Assembly (NCBI GenBank): GCA_050015495.1
Contig: JBEKBH010000009.1
Span: 62,001 to 126,000 of the forward strand
From: Palsa-1439 sp050015495
Lineage (GTDB): Bacteria; Verrucomicrobiota; Verrucomicrobiia; Palsa-1439
Reading direction: 5' to 3'
Length of the DNA stretch: 64,000 nt
Positions 35,130-44,149 of this stretch are shown here, piece after piece. The notes beneath the pieces were generated by a model, which ran no database searches, was not told the origin of the DNA, and worked only from the letters and a program-made list of their open reading frames with translations. Numbering within the stretch: the stretch's first letter is position 1; every line of letters starts with the position of its first letter. The translations under genes were made by a program, and so were the position numbers.

Positions 35130-35540
35130 ATGAAGCCGAAGAAAACACCACCAGACGCGGAAACGCAGGCGCAAATCCTTGCCCAGCTTCGGCGGGACGC
35201 AGAGATCCGGCAAAAGGGGTATCGCGAGCGGGCATTGGCGTTGTTCCCGCATGTGTGCGCCAGTTGCGGGCGCGAGTTTTCCGGCAAGAGGCTGAAAGAA
35301 CTGACCGTCCATCACAAAGACCACAACCACGAGAACAATCCGCCCGACGGCAGCAATTGGGAGCTGCTGTGCATCTATTGCCACGACCACGAGCACGAGA
35401 AATACAAGCTCAAGGGCTATGTCGACGGCGCGGCGCCGGCCGAGGGGCCGAAAGGCTCTTCCCTGGCCAACCCATTTGAGAATCTCGACAACCTGCTAAA
35501 GGGTGACAGCACGGATCAGACCCCGGAGGAAAAGCAGTAA
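35130..35540 (+). CDS. YajD-like HNH nuclease
   Basis: This 136-residue HNH protein has CASCGREFSGKRLKEL, the core LTVHHKDHNHENNPPDGSN and WELLCIYCHDHEHEKY, with two Cys pairs for structural zinc and HH/H for the metal. It resembles E. coli YajD, whose biological role is not settled. The ATG at 35130 follows the methyltransferase stop by one base. The C-terminus is acidic and disordered. Confidence 0.85.
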   Translation: MKPKKTPPDAETQAQILAQLRRDAEIRQKGYRERALALFPHVCASCGREFSGKRLKELTVHHKDHNHENNPPDGSNWELLCIYCHDHEHEKYKLKGYVDGAAPAEGPKGSSLANPFENLDNLLKGDSTDQTPEEKQ

Positions 35541-35583
35541 CAGAACTGCTCCCCGGGAACAAATCTGGACCGAGGCGTTGGGT

Positions 35584-37653
35584 TTACGGATCGGAGACGA
35601 GCAAACGGATGAACCGGCTGGTCGCGCTTGCCACAGGCGTATTATCGCGCACGATGAGCTGGGTCGAGACGTTGCTGATAGTCACGGTAAACGGGACGCC
35701 GGACACCCAGGTCACTAGATTGCTGGAAACCTCCACGATGTAGGTGACATCCGTCGCCAGCGCGGTTCGGTTGACGGTCAGGGTCAAATAATCTTGGCCA
35801 CTGGCTGGCAGAATACTGGCGACTGGCAACCGGTTTTCGGACACGGGCGTAAGCGGGTTCAACCCGAGCGCGTACTTGATCAGATTGGGGACACCGTCAC
35901 CGGCCGGGTTCGCGGTATCGGCGCCGGCGCCGACATTGGATGGGTTGCCGAAATTCGTATTGCGCCACACTTCGAGCGGTGTCAGCGTGGACTGGTCGAG
36001 CAAACCAAAAACACCAACATCACTCGTGGTGCCGACATAAACCCGGGCGCTGGCGATTGTGGGCGTGATGAATTTGTTGCCGACACCAAACTGGTCGCGG
36101 CCGCCGGGAGCCTGATTGCTGTTGTACAATTCGTGGGTCAGGTTCGTGGCATCGTACGCGTGCAGGACCGCCGGTGAAGTGTTTTCCGTGGCCCAAAGGA
36201 TTGCATTGGAAGTGCCATCGGCGGAAACACCGGGCGTCGCGCCGGGGTAGGCGAACGTGCCGGGAGTTTGCGAGGATATGGCCGTCAACCGCGCGCTCTG
36301 GAACGGAAACGCCTTGATGTAGTCGCCGACGGAGCCGTAGTACAGGGTGCCGTTAAAATACGCGGGTGTGGAATACACCTGACCCGAGAGCACGTTGGTG
36401 AGTTTCTGGTAGATCGCGTTATCGTTGGTGGGGTTGAACTTGCCCATGTTTGTGCGATCGACCAGATAGATGTTCTGGTCTTTACCGGCACCGACAGCGA
36501 GTTGGCGTGTGTTGCCAGGGCCATCGGTCATATCCGGCAGCACAAGCTCGCCACCGGAGCCCAAGTCGAGATCGTTGTCGTTTTCGTACGCGTTGGTATA
36601 CGTTGCAAAATAATCCGCCACCGCGAGCAGATTGCTCACCGTGGAGAGTTTGATGAAGGCGTTCCCGAAATCTCCCTGGGTTGGGAACCCGTTGGTGGTG
36701 AGCGTCGGATCAAATACCCCATTGCCATCGAGGAAATAGATATCGTTGCTGGAATCGGACGCGAGGCCATCCCCGGCCATCCAGATGGCTCCCTCGTTGC
36801 CGTTGGGGGTGACGTTCAGGATGTTCGTTTGCGAGAGTGTCTGCTCGTCGTAGCCGATGATCCAGCCGGTGTACGGGCGATTGTCGCAATGCGACGCCCA
36901 GGCGGTATAGATCACGCCATTCAGCAGGAGCAGGCCGGCGCGCTCCTTGTATTGGGCGGGATCAAAGATGACGTTGCCGCCGCTGCTGTTGTCTCCCGTG
37001 CCGGGATACGCGGCCGCGACGGTGACGGCGGCGACGCGGTCGGTGCCGGTGGCGAGATCCAGAGCGTGAAGCCGCTGGTAATAATCACCCGACCCGTCTG
37101 TGCTCATGGCAACGACGAAAACCGTGCCATTGGGGCCGAGTTGACGGTCGATGACGGGCGTGGCCGTGACCCCAATCTCCGGCGTGACCTGACTACAGCC
37201 ACGATCATCCGAGGGGGTCTCGTTGATGCCCAGCATAGATACATGCCAGAAGAGGTTGGTCGAGTCGGCATCGAACGCGTAGACGCTGTCGTTTTCCGTC
37301 GGGACGATCAACACGTTGTGCTCGCCATGGCCCGGGATCGAGACCCCGGCTGCATACAGCGGCTGCGCATCCACTTTGCCGTCAACGGGCAGAATCCACA
37401 GCTTGCCGAAATGGTTGGTGTTGACGTTGGCGGATGACAGGATTTGCTCATGCAAGGCCTGTCCGGTTCGTCCGTTGTCATTGTGATATGTCAACACATC
37501 GGTCATCTGGGCGCTGACGATGAAACAAAGTGACCACAGCAAAAGGCAGACGGCCGGTGTCGACAGAAAACGTCCCCGGAACCGTTGGCCGCGCTTCCCA
37601 AGCAAATCGGTCCTGTCCGCGCGCCGGACAAGCCGACCTTCCCACGCCATCAT
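35584..37653 (-). CDS. Secreted PQQ-like beta-propeller protein
   Basis: This 689-residue protein has a long basic N-terminus and a hydrophobic signal core (STPAVCLLLWSLCFIVSA, about residues 31-48). Propeller blades are seen in YAAGVSIPGHGEHNVLIVPT, YAFDADSTNLFWHVS, NGVIYTAWASHCD and STPAYFNGTLYYGSVGDYI. The linker NPAGDGVPNLIKYALGLNP resembles a calcium-binding 'GD..PN..KYALGL(N/D)P' module common in Verrucomicrobiota, and the C-terminus (TYIVEVSSNLVTWVSG) ends in a beta domain. No enzyme motif was found. It converges with the HNH gene. Confidence 0.78.
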   Translation of the reverse strand: MMAWEGRLVRRADRTDLLGKRGQRFRGRFLSTPAVCLLLWSLCFIVSAQMTDVLTYHNDNGRTGQALHEQILSSANVNTNHFGKLWILPVDGKVDAQPLYAAGVSIPGHGEHNVLIVPTENDSVYAFDADSTNLFWHVSMLGINETPSDDRGCSQVTPEIGVTATPVIDRQLGPNGTVFVVAMSTDGSGDYYQRLHALDLATGTDRVAAVTVAAAYPGTGDNSSGGNVIFDPAQYKERAGLLLLNGVIYTAWASHCDNRPYTGWIIGYDEQTLSQTNILNVTPNGNEGAIWMAGDGLASDSSNDIYFLDGNGVFDPTLTTNGFPTQGDFGNAFIKLSTVSNLLAVADYFATYTNAYENDNDLDLGSGGELVLPDMTDGPGNTRQLAVGAGKDQNIYLVDRTNMGKFNPTNDNAIYQKLTNVLSGQVYSTPAYFNGTLYYGSVGDYIKAFPFQSARLTAISSQTPGTFAYPGATPGVSADGTSNAILWATENTSPAVLHAYDATNLTHELYNSNQAPGGRDQFGVGNKFITPTIASARVYVGTTSDVGVFGLLDQSTLTPLEVWRNTNFGNPSNVGAGADTANPAGDGVPNLIKYALGLNPLTPVSENRLPVASILPASGQDYLTLTVNRTALATDVTYIVEVSSNLVTWVSGVPFTVTISNVSTQLIVRDNTPVASATSRFIRLLVSDP

Positions 37654-37805
37654 TCAGGCAACCTACAGCAGAATTTTCGCGATGCAACTGCTTTTGTTGG
37701 GTTGACTGGCCTTCCGTACGACCAGGGAAATCCCGCACGCGACGCATCGGGCAAGGTGGCCCTTTCTGCGGTTGTTTCCGGCACGGGACGGCGTACAGTG
37801 CCCGT

Positions 37806-38642
37806 GTGGCACAGGATTTTTCATGGGATTCGACGCGCACGTTGATCATGGGTGTGCTCAACGTGACGCCGGATTCGTTTTCGGACGGCGGGAAGTTTCT
37901 GGACGTAAACAAGGCGGTCGAGCACGGGCGAACCATGGCAGGAGCCGGGGCTGACATCATTGATATCGGGGGCGAAAGCACGCGGCCCGGCGCGACGCCC
38001 GTGAGCGCCGAGGAGGAATGGCGACGGGTATCGCCGGTTATCGAATGCTTGCCGGACTTGGTCGTCTCCGTGGATACGACGAAATCGATTGTTGCCGAGA
38101 AGGCGCTGGCGGCGGGCGCGCGCATCGTGAACGACATCAGCGCGCTCCGGTTCGACCCGAGAATGATCGACGTCGTGCGCGACACCGGCGCGGGCGTGGT
38201 GTTGATGCATATGCAGGGTGCGCCGCAAACCATGCAGCAGGGTCCGCGGTACGACGACGTGGTTGCCGAAGTAGCATCGTTCCTGGCCGAACGGATCGCC
38301 TTGGCCATGTCGCGGGGGCTGAAAAAATCGCAAATCGCCGTTGACCCGGGTATCGGCTTCGGCAAAACTGTGGAACACAACCTGCAATTGCTGGCGCGCC
38401 TGGGCGAATTCGGTTCGCTCGGTTGCCCGGTGGTGGTCGGCACGTCGAGAAAGTCGTTCCTCGGCAAGGTGCTGGCCGCGACGGGGGCGAAACGCACCGG
38501 CGAGGCGGACACGCGGCTCTGGGGAACAGCCGCGACGGTCGCGTGGGCAGTCGCGCAGGGGACGCGCGTGGTGCGCGTGCATGACGTGGCCGAAATGTCG
38601 GACGTGGTTCGAATGGTGGAAGCGATACAGCAGGCACGGTAG
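37806..38642 (+). CDS. folP: Dihydropteroate synthase
   Basis: This 278-residue TIM-barrel enzyme of folate synthesis joins p-aminobenzoate to the pterin diphosphate. Motifs: LIMGVLNVTPDSFSDGG, IIDIGGESTRPGA, IVNDISALRFDP, DPGIGFGKTVEHN, VGTSRKSFLG and RVVRVHDVAEM. The GTG at 37806 gives VAQDFSWDSTRT, the right distance upstream of the first motif. It begins the folP-cdaA-ybbR-glmM operon; cdaA starts 6 bp after its stop. Confidence 0.94.
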   Translation: MAQDFSWDSTRTLIMGVLNVTPDSFSDGGKFLDVNKAVEHGRTMAGAGADIIDIGGESTRPGATPVSAEEEWRRVSPVIECLPDLVVSVDTTKSIVAEKALAAGARIVNDISALRFDPRMIDVVRDTGAGVVLMHMQGAPQTMQQGPRYDDVVAEVASFLAERIALAMSRGLKKSQIAVDPGIGFGKTVEHNLQLLARLGEFGSLGCPVVVGTSRKSFLGKVLAATGAKRTGEADTRLWGTAATVAWAVAQGTRVVRVHDVAEMSDVVRMVEAIQQAR

Positions 38643-38648
38643 CAATCA

Positions 38649-39581
38649 ATGGAACTCATTCTGGATTTCATCGCCGCATATTGGAAGCCGGTCTTCGAGA
38701 TCGCGTTGCTGGCGGCGTTCTTTTATTACACGTTCCTGTTGTTTCGCGGGACGCGCGGGGCTGCCGTGCTCACGGGGTTCGTCATCGTCCTGCTCGGCAT
38801 CGTGGGCGTGACGCAGATTTTTCAACTGGACGTGATCAATTGGATTCTCAGCCGGTTCCTCGCGTTCCTGGCCATCGCGGTGCTGGTCATTTTTCAACCG
38901 GAATTCCGGCGGGCGCTCGCGGAAGTCGGCAGCCGCCAGTTCTTCTGGAGTCCGAAACAGCGCGGCCAGATGATTGATGTGCTGGTCGAGACGGCCCGGT
39001 CACTGTCCCAGAAGCGCTGCGGCGGCCTGATGGCCGTGGAACGCGAGATCGGGTTCCGCGGTGTCATCGAGACCGGTGTACTGATCGGCGCGAAGGCGAC
39101 GCCGGAATTGCTGACCACGATTTTCTTTCCCAATACGCCGTTGCACGACGGCGGCGTGGTGTTGCGCGGGGATGAGATTGTGGCGGCGGCCTGCGTGTTT
39201 CCGTTGACGCAGCGGAGGGGGCTGAGCGCCAGCACGGGCATGCGCCATCGGGCCGCGATGGGATTGACGGAGGAGACGGATGCGGTGGTGGTGGTGGTGA
39301 GCGAGGAGACGGGAGAGATTTCGGTGGCGCATCGCGGGCACCTGGTGCAGGGATTGGACGTGGATGGGTTGAGCGCATTTTTGACGACCACGCTGACCTC
39401 GGTGTCGCGCCGCAGCACCTGGCTGGCGGACCTGACCCGGCGCATCTTCGGCAATACCATGATCCAGGAAACGGTGGCCAAGGAGGATGGCAGCGACGGG
39501 CCGGCGGAAATGTTCGAGAGCCATGACAGCGGCCATCCCCGGGAGCACTCCGACAAACACCACGAGGAAGCGAAGTCATGA
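38649..39581 (+). CDS. cdaA: Diadenylate cyclase CdaA
   Basis: This 310-residue protein has three N-terminal membrane helices (about 8-32, 38-58, 62-83) and a DAC domain that makes c-di-AMP from two ATP. The catalytic motifs are PLHDGGVVL (about 164-172) and MRHRAAMG (about 197-204). The usual DGA is DGG and the usual (T/S)RHR is MRHR here. The C-terminal 50 residues are charged and His-rich. It overlaps ybbR by four bases. The cdaA-ybbR-glmM order is the same as in Firmicutes. Confidence 0.93.
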   Translation: MELILDFIAAYWKPVFEIALLAAFFYYTFLLFRGTRGAAVLTGFVIVLLGIVGVTQIFQLDVINWILSRFLAFLAIAVLVIFQPEFRRALAEVGSRQFFWSPKQRGQMIDVLVETARSLSQKRCGGLMAVEREIGFRGVIETGVLIGAKATPELLTTIFFPNTPLHDGGVVLRGDEIVAAACVFPLTQRRGLSASTGMRHRAAMGLTEETDAVVVVVSEETGEISVAHRGHLVQGLDVDGLSAFLTTTLTSVSRRSTWLADLTRRIFGNTMIQETVAKEDGSDGPAEMFESHDSGHPREHSDKHHEEAKS

Positions 39582-40270
39582 TCGGCTGGGCGACCCACGA
39601 TGTGCGCCTCAAATTGGTGTCGCTGCTGCTGGCGACGTGCACCTGGTTTTTCGTGAAGGGCATCACCAGCGACTGGCGATTGATCGAAGGCGTGCCGCTC
39701 GAGGTCAAAGCGAGGACGGGATTGACGGTGCTGCAAGCCAGCGCGGGCACCGTCAATGTGATCGTCCGCGGCACGCGGGAAGACGTGCGCCAGGTTTCGC
39801 GGCAGGATTTATCGGCGGTCGTGGACCTGACCCAGGACAATCGCGTGGGACCGATCGCGGTCAAGCTTACCCCGAAATCGATCCGTCATTCCCGGCGCGT
39901 TGAGGTGTCCGAGATCGACCCGCCCGAGGTCACGGTCAATGTGGACCAGATGATCGAGCGCGAGTTACCGGTGCAGCCGGAGTTTAGCGGCGAACTGCCT
40001 CCCGGCTTGTCGATCGAGCGCGTGGTCATTGAGCCGAAGACAATCCGGGAACGAGGGCCCAAGACGCTGTTGAACAGCATGACCAATGTGAGCACACTGC
40101 CCGTCGACGTCACGGGACGGCGGACGTCGTTCCGCGAGCGTGTCGAGTTGGCGCCACTGGCGTTTCCGGAAGGATTGACGCAGCGGCACTGGGCGGAACT
40201 GGATGTGCGGATTGGCCCGGGTCACTCGGTTGACATCCCGACCGAGCGGGGTGTAGAAAAGACGCCGTAA
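39578..40270 (+). CDS. YbbR-domain protein (CdaR-like regulator of CdaA)
   Basis: This 230-residue protein has one N-terminal membrane helix (KLVSLLLATCTWFFVKG) and two YbbR-like beta domains, each with an inner motif such as GTVNVIVRGTREDVRQVS and PPEVTVNVDQMIERELPV. In Firmicutes CdaR binds CdaA and tunes c-di-AMP synthesis. The protein has fewer YbbR domains than Bacillus CdaR, which has four. It overlaps cdaA and lies 4 bp before glmM. Confidence 0.85.
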   Translation: MIGWATHDVRLKLVSLLLATCTWFFVKGITSDWRLIEGVPLEVKARTGLTVLQASAGTVNVIVRGTREDVRQVSRQDLSAVVDLTQDNRVGPIAVKLTPKSIRHSRRVEVSEIDPPEVTVNVDQMIERELPVQPEFSGELPPGLSIERVVIEPKTIRERGPKTLLNSMTNVSTLPVDVTGRRTSFRERVELAPLAFPEGLTQRHWAELDVRIGPGHSVDIPTERGVEKTP

Positions 40271-40274
40271 CCTT

Positions 40275-41657
40275 ATGGGGAACGCCAAGAAGCTGTTCGG
40301 CACGGACGGGGTGCGCGGCGTCGCCAACGTCGAGCCGGTCACCTCGGAAACGGCCCTGAAACTGGGTCGCGCGGCGGCGCATGTGTTCAAATCGCGCGCG
40401 CCCGTGGCCAAGGGACATGGCCGCCACAAGATTGTGGTCGGCAAGGACACGCGGTTGAGCGGGTACATGCTGGAAAACGCCGTCTCGGCCGGCATCCTCT
40501 CGATGGGCGTGGACGTGTTGCTCATCGGTCCGCTGCCCACGCCGGGCGTCGCCTACACGACGCGCTCGCTCCGCGCGGACGCGGGCATCGTGCTGACCGC
40601 GTCGCATAATCCCTACGAAGACAACGGCATCAAGTTTTTCCGCGACGACGGGTACAAGCTTGATGACGCGATCGAGAGACAGATCGAAGACCTCGTGTTC
40701 GGCGGCGCGATCGAGAAGATTCGGCCGACGGCGGACGCCATCGGCAAAGCGGTGCGTATCGACGACGCGCTCGGGCGGTATGTCGAGTTTGCGAAAGCGG
40801 CCTTCCCGAAGGGCATGACGCTGGAAGGTCTCCGCATCGTGGTGGATGCGGGCAACGGCGCCACCTACAAGAGCACGCCGTGTGTGTTGCAGGAGTTGGG
40901 GGCCCGGGTCACGGTCCTCAATAACCGGCCCGACGGCACCAACATCAACAAGGATTGCGGCAGCACGTACCCGGACGTGGTCTGCCGGGCGGTGCGCGAA
41001 CACGGGGCCGATCTCGGCATTTCCCACGACGGCGACGGCGACCGCGTGCAGTTGTGCGATGAGACGGGCAATCTCGTCGATGGCGACGACGTGTTGGCGA
41101 TCACGGCGCTGGATTGGATCGAGCGGGGCACGCTCCGGAAAAACACGCTGGTCGCGACGATCATGAGCAACCTCGGGCTGGATTACGCCATCCGCCAGGC
41201 GGGCGGGCAGGTCGTACGCACGCAGGTGGGCGACCGCTACGTGATCGAGCGGATGCTGCAGGACGACCTCAACGTGGGCGGCGAACAATCGGGGCACATG
41301 ATTTTCCGCGATTTCACCACGACGGGTGACGGCATCGTCAGCGCCCTACAGGTCTTGCGCATCATGATGGACACGGGCAAACCGCTGAGCGAATTGCGCA
41401 AGGTGTGCACGAAGTTCCCGCAGGTCGTGGTGAATGTCCGCGTGAAAGAGAAACCCGCCTGGGAGACGCTGCCCGACGTGATGAAGCTCGTCCAGGACGT
41501 CGAAGCCAGGCTCAACGGACAGGGCCGCGTCCTGCTCCGCTATTCCGGCACCGAGCCCAAAGCCCGCCTCCTCATTGAAGGCGCTGACGGCAAGCAGATC
41601 AAGTTATTCGCCGACGAGATCGCCGGCATGATCAAGAAGCATATCGGCGTCTCCTGA
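40275..41657 (+). CDS. glmM: Phosphoglucosamine mutase
   Basis: This 460-residue enzyme converts glucosamine-6-phosphate to the 1-phosphate for cell-wall synthesis. Motifs are KLFGTDGVRGVAN, the active-site Ser in TASHNPYEDNGIKFF (about residue 110), the metal loop DGDGDR (about 252-257), GGEQSGHMIF and the C-terminal phosphate loop RYSGTEPKARLLIEG. In Firmicutes GlmM binds and inhibits CdaA, so the operon may couple c-di-AMP to wall precursor supply. Four bases after ybbR. Confidence 0.96.
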   Translation: MGNAKKLFGTDGVRGVANVEPVTSETALKLGRAAAHVFKSRAPVAKGHGRHKIVVGKDTRLSGYMLENAVSAGILSMGVDVLLIGPLPTPGVAYTTRSLRADAGIVLTASHNPYEDNGIKFFRDDGYKLDDAIERQIEDLVFGGAIEKIRPTADAIGKAVRIDDALGRYVEFAKAAFPKGMTLEGLRIVVDAGNGATYKSTPCVLQELGARVTVLNNRPDGTNINKDCGSTYPDVVCRAVREHGADLGISHDGDGDRVQLCDETGNLVDGDDVLAITALDWIERGTLRKNTLVATIMSNLGLDYAIRQAGGQVVRTQVGDRYVIERMLQDDLNVGGEQSGHMIFRDFTTTGDGIVSALQVLRIMMDTGKPLSELRKVCTKFPQVVVNVRVKEKPAWETLPDVMKLVQDVEARLNGQGRVLLRYSGTEPKARLLIEGADGKQIKLFADEIAGMIKKHIGVS

Positions 41658-41671
41658 CGCGCCGCCGCGGA

Positions 41672-42418
41672 CTACCAAAACAGGCTCATATCCCCGGTCG
41701 GGTTGAGTCGGCCGATTTTTTCCTGCGGGAGCCGAGTATCCAGCGTGCCGGGGGCCATGGGCATCGAGTCAACATGGCCATCACAGAACAACACGTTGGC
41801 GCGCCCATTGTGGCGGAAGTGGGTGGTGGGAATCTGGTTGTTGTACGGGTGCACGTAGTAGAATTCTTCCAGCATGGGGTGCGCGGACGAAGCGGGGGCT
41901 TGGATCGTGTTCACATCGGCGGCATCGGCGAAGCAGACGATCTGGGCGGGGGAATTCGTCAGATCGTTCAGTGATTTGCCGAACAGAAGTTCGTTGAGAC
42001 CGTAGCCATCGGTGATTTGGTTGAATTTTTGCCGCCACAACGGCGAGTAATAGTTGTAGCTGGGGCAGACTTCAATGCCGTGCACCGTCTGGAAGTAGGG
42101 CCAAAGTTTGGCCTTCGTCAGGTCGATGTGACGCGAGCCCGGCGGGCCGGCGCCGAAGGGGTCGCAGGGAGATTCCAGGCCAAAATACCACAGCGTGTCC
42201 GCGCCACCGTTGGCCGGTTGTTCGTACAAGAAGAAGCGGCTGTAATCGTCCAAGTACATTTGGGTCGCCAATCCGATCTGCCGCAGGTTGGACGCGCAAG
42301 CGGCGGCGCGGGCGCATTCGCGGGCCTGTTTGAGCGCGGGCAGCAGCATTCCCGCCAACAGGCTGACAATGCTGATGACCACCAGCAACTCGATCAGCGA
42401 GAAGGCGCGACGAGTCAT
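41672..42418 (-). CDS. Type II secretion/type IV pilin-like protein (DUF1559-like, DGH motif)
   Basis: This 248-residue protein begins with a prepilin peptide: MTRRAFSLIELLVVISIVSL, with cleavage expected between Ala and Phe and Glu at position +5, then a hydrophobic helix. The globular part ends with HFRHNGRANVLFCDGHVDSM, the (A/C)DGH motif of pseudopilins abundant in Planctomycetes and Verrucomicrobiota. It lies 20 bp after the secreted gene on the same strand and so is probably under the same riboswitch-like leader. Exact role unknown. Confidence 0.87.
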   Translation of the reverse strand: MTRRAFSLIELLVVISIVSLLAGMLLPALKQARECARAAACASNLRQIGLATQMYLDDYSRFFLYEQPANGGADTLWYFGLESPCDPFGAGPPGSRHIDLTKAKLWPYFQTVHGIEVCPSYNYYSPLWRQKFNQITDGYGLNELLFGKSLNDLTNSPAQIVCFADAADVNTIQAPASSAHPMLEEFYYVHPYNNQIPTTHFRHNGRANVLFCDGHVDSMPMAPGTLDTRLPQEKIGRLNPTGDMSLFW

Positions 42419-42438
42419 GCCATGTGTAATTGTGGCGT

Positions 42439-43557
42439 TCAATTCAACTGCAAGCCCACCCGGTAAAAGCGCCTGGATGTGTTCGCTCCGCCGACGTCGA
42501 TGTTCGTCACGACGCCGTCCGTGCCGGAAATGTTGCTGGCGATGGTGCTCCACGCACCCGAAACGAGGTCGGTCGTGCTTTGCACGAAATACAGATTGTT
42601 GGAGAGCGTGGGGAACGTCAGAACCACATTCGTGCTGAGGACGTTGATCGACACGTAGCTTGGCGGCTGAGGCGCGGGCGACCAAAACGAAAGCCGCTGG
42701 AATTGCAGGTTGGCCACAAGCGACGGATCGCTCGGGTCGGTAAAGCCGTCGTTGTAGGCCATGATGGCGAGCGTGTCGACCACGAAAGGAAAGTTCGTGT
42801 CGTAGCCATTGGCGACGAGGTCTAGCGGCGGCACCTCCGTATCGAGCAGCGTGAGAGACCCGTCGGGATTTACCTGGTTCATGGTTATGGCGAGCGTCTT
42901 GGTTGCGCCGCTGTAGGCGAGGATGGCTTGCAGGGTGACGTTTTGCGGCAGCGCCGTAACGCCACTGGTATGGTCACCAAGATCGGTTGCGTAGCCATAG
43001 ATCGCCGCGGAATTCGCGAAGGCATCCTCGCCAGGCTCTTGCGCGCCGAAGACCGTCGGAATGAGCGACGGTCCGCCATAGAGCGACGAGACGTTGGGGA
43101 AGTACTCGAATTCGACCGTGCTAAACACGTTGTCGCTGGTGTAGTTGGTCGCGGAACCCGTGCTGTCGCCGCCTGTCGTGGAACTGTTGACGAGTCCAAA
43201 GGCGATATCCATCTGTTGATCGCCGGGGGCGCTGAGGATGTTGAAGCTGAAAACCACGGACAGCGTGAAACTGTTCGTATCGGTGAGCGTCACGCCGAGC
43301 GGTCGCTGGAACCGGACGGTCGGCAGGGGGGAATTCAGGTAAACATCGAGTTCGCCGCTGGCGTCGCCGGTGTAGGCTGGCGGTGTGTTCGTCCACGCGA
43401 ACTGGCCGTTGCTGTTGTCTCCGATGCCGAAGGACCAATTTCCAACGGGGGCGAATGGGTTACTGGAAAAATTTTCGGTGAAGCTGACGGAAGCGATTGC
43501 GGGGCGGCCCAGCGCGAGGACCAAGCCGAGTACGGCGACGACATGGGAACGGAACAT
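42439..43557 (-). CDS. Secreted protein with C-terminal FYRV module
   Basis: This 372-residue protein has a signal peptide (MFRSHVVAVLGLVLALG, cut near AIA-SVS) and a beta-rich jelly-roll-like body (FTENFSSNPFAPVGNWSFGI; TNSFTLSVVFSFNILSAPGD). It ends in a module with NLYFVQSTTDLVSGAWSTIA and RRFYRVGLQLN seen in other secreted proteins here. No catalytic motif was found. The ATG at 43557 follows AAAGGAG by 7 bases. The leader holds a cobalamin-riboswitch-like structure. Confidence 0.78.
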   Translation of the reverse strand: MFRSHVVAVLGLVLALGRPAIASVSFTENFSSNPFAPVGNWSFGIGDNSNGQFAWTNTPPAYTGDASGELDVYLNSPLPTVRFQRPLGVTLTDTNSFTLSVVFSFNILSAPGDQQMDIAFGLVNSSTTGGDSTGSATNYTSDNVFSTVEFEYFPNVSSLYGGPSLIPTVFGAQEPGEDAFANSAAIYGYATDLGDHTSGVTALPQNVTLQAILAYSGATKTLAITMNQVNPDGSLTLLDTEVPPLDLVANGYDTNFPFVVDTLAIMAYNDGFTDPSDPSLVANLQFQRLSFWSPAPQPPSYVSINVLSTNVVLTFPTLSNNLYFVQSTTDLVSGAWSTIASNISGTDGVVTNIDVGGANTSRRFYRVGLQLN

Positions 43558-43595
43558 GACACGTCTCCTTTGGTTCGAAGGATTGTTGGGTTACG

Positions 43596-43747
43596 CGTCG
43601 GCCGTTATTCTGACTTCTGGCTTCAAATCTATTCGCCCGCCTTCTCCGTGTGGATGGCTTTAGACCCCGAATTCCGAGGTTGGGCTTTCGTAGCCAGTTA
43701 CAGCAGCGCCACTGTCGCCGAATTTCACGGCGTTCCCTGCGCCGACG
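43596..43747 (-). promoter_or_regulatory. Cobalamin-riboswitch-like leader
   Basis: On the minus strand, CGTCGGC (43741-43747) and GCCGACG (43596-43602) pair perfectly to close the RNA. In order inside are CAGGGAA, then GCCGTGAAATTCGGC (a P3-like hairpin), CAGTGGCGCTGCTGTAACTG (the ...CCGC-ACTGTAA... type core), and CGAAAGCC. Near the 3' end comes GAAGCCAGAAGTCAG, close to the B12 box (AGYCAGGAGACC...). The order matches a cobalamin riboswitch. A Shine-Dalgarno follows 25-35 nt later. A covariance search was not possible. Confidence 0.62.
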
Positions 43748-43834
43748 TGGTACGACTCAAAGAACTGAGCGGAGCGTAGACAGAAGACGCGACAATTTCA
43801 AGAAGATTCGGAACTGAATAATCTTACTTACGTC

Positions 43835-44149
43835 TCAGGCGGTGGCTGGCACGCGTTTCGGGACAAGCTGGAAACGGACGCGCGCGCTGAAATCAGCCGG
43901 CGCTTTGACGGACGCTTTCCGCAGCAACTCCAGCAGGTTGAACTTGCTCACGCCGACACACTCGACGCCCAGCACGTCCCCCGCCGCGTCCAGGTCCACC
44001 GTCACCAGCGGCCACTGACACGGATGACGAATCGTCTTGGCCACGCGGCCTTTTTGAAAACGAATGTAGAGCGCGGACGCTTCCGCGTCCACCTCCACCA
44101 TCGGCGGTTGACTCGACTTCACCGCAAAGATGTGCTTTTCATTCTTCAT
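43835..44149 (-). CDS. DUF2283-family protein, antitoxin candidate
   Basis: This 104-residue protein has the DUF2283 pattern (MVEVDAEASALYIRFQKGR, then VTVDLDAAGDVLGVECVG, then LLELLRKA). DUF2283 genes often sit beside DUF4258 genes, in a pairing read as a toxin-antitoxin module. Its start overlaps the partner's stop by 11 bases, so translation is likely coupled. The toxin-antitoxin role is inferred from family context only. Confidence 0.72.
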   Translation of the reverse strand: MKNEKHIFAVKSSQPPMVEVDAEASALYIRFQKGRVAKTIRHPCQWPLVTVDLDAAGDVLGVECVGVSKFNLLELLRKASVKAPADFSARVRFQLVPKRVPATA

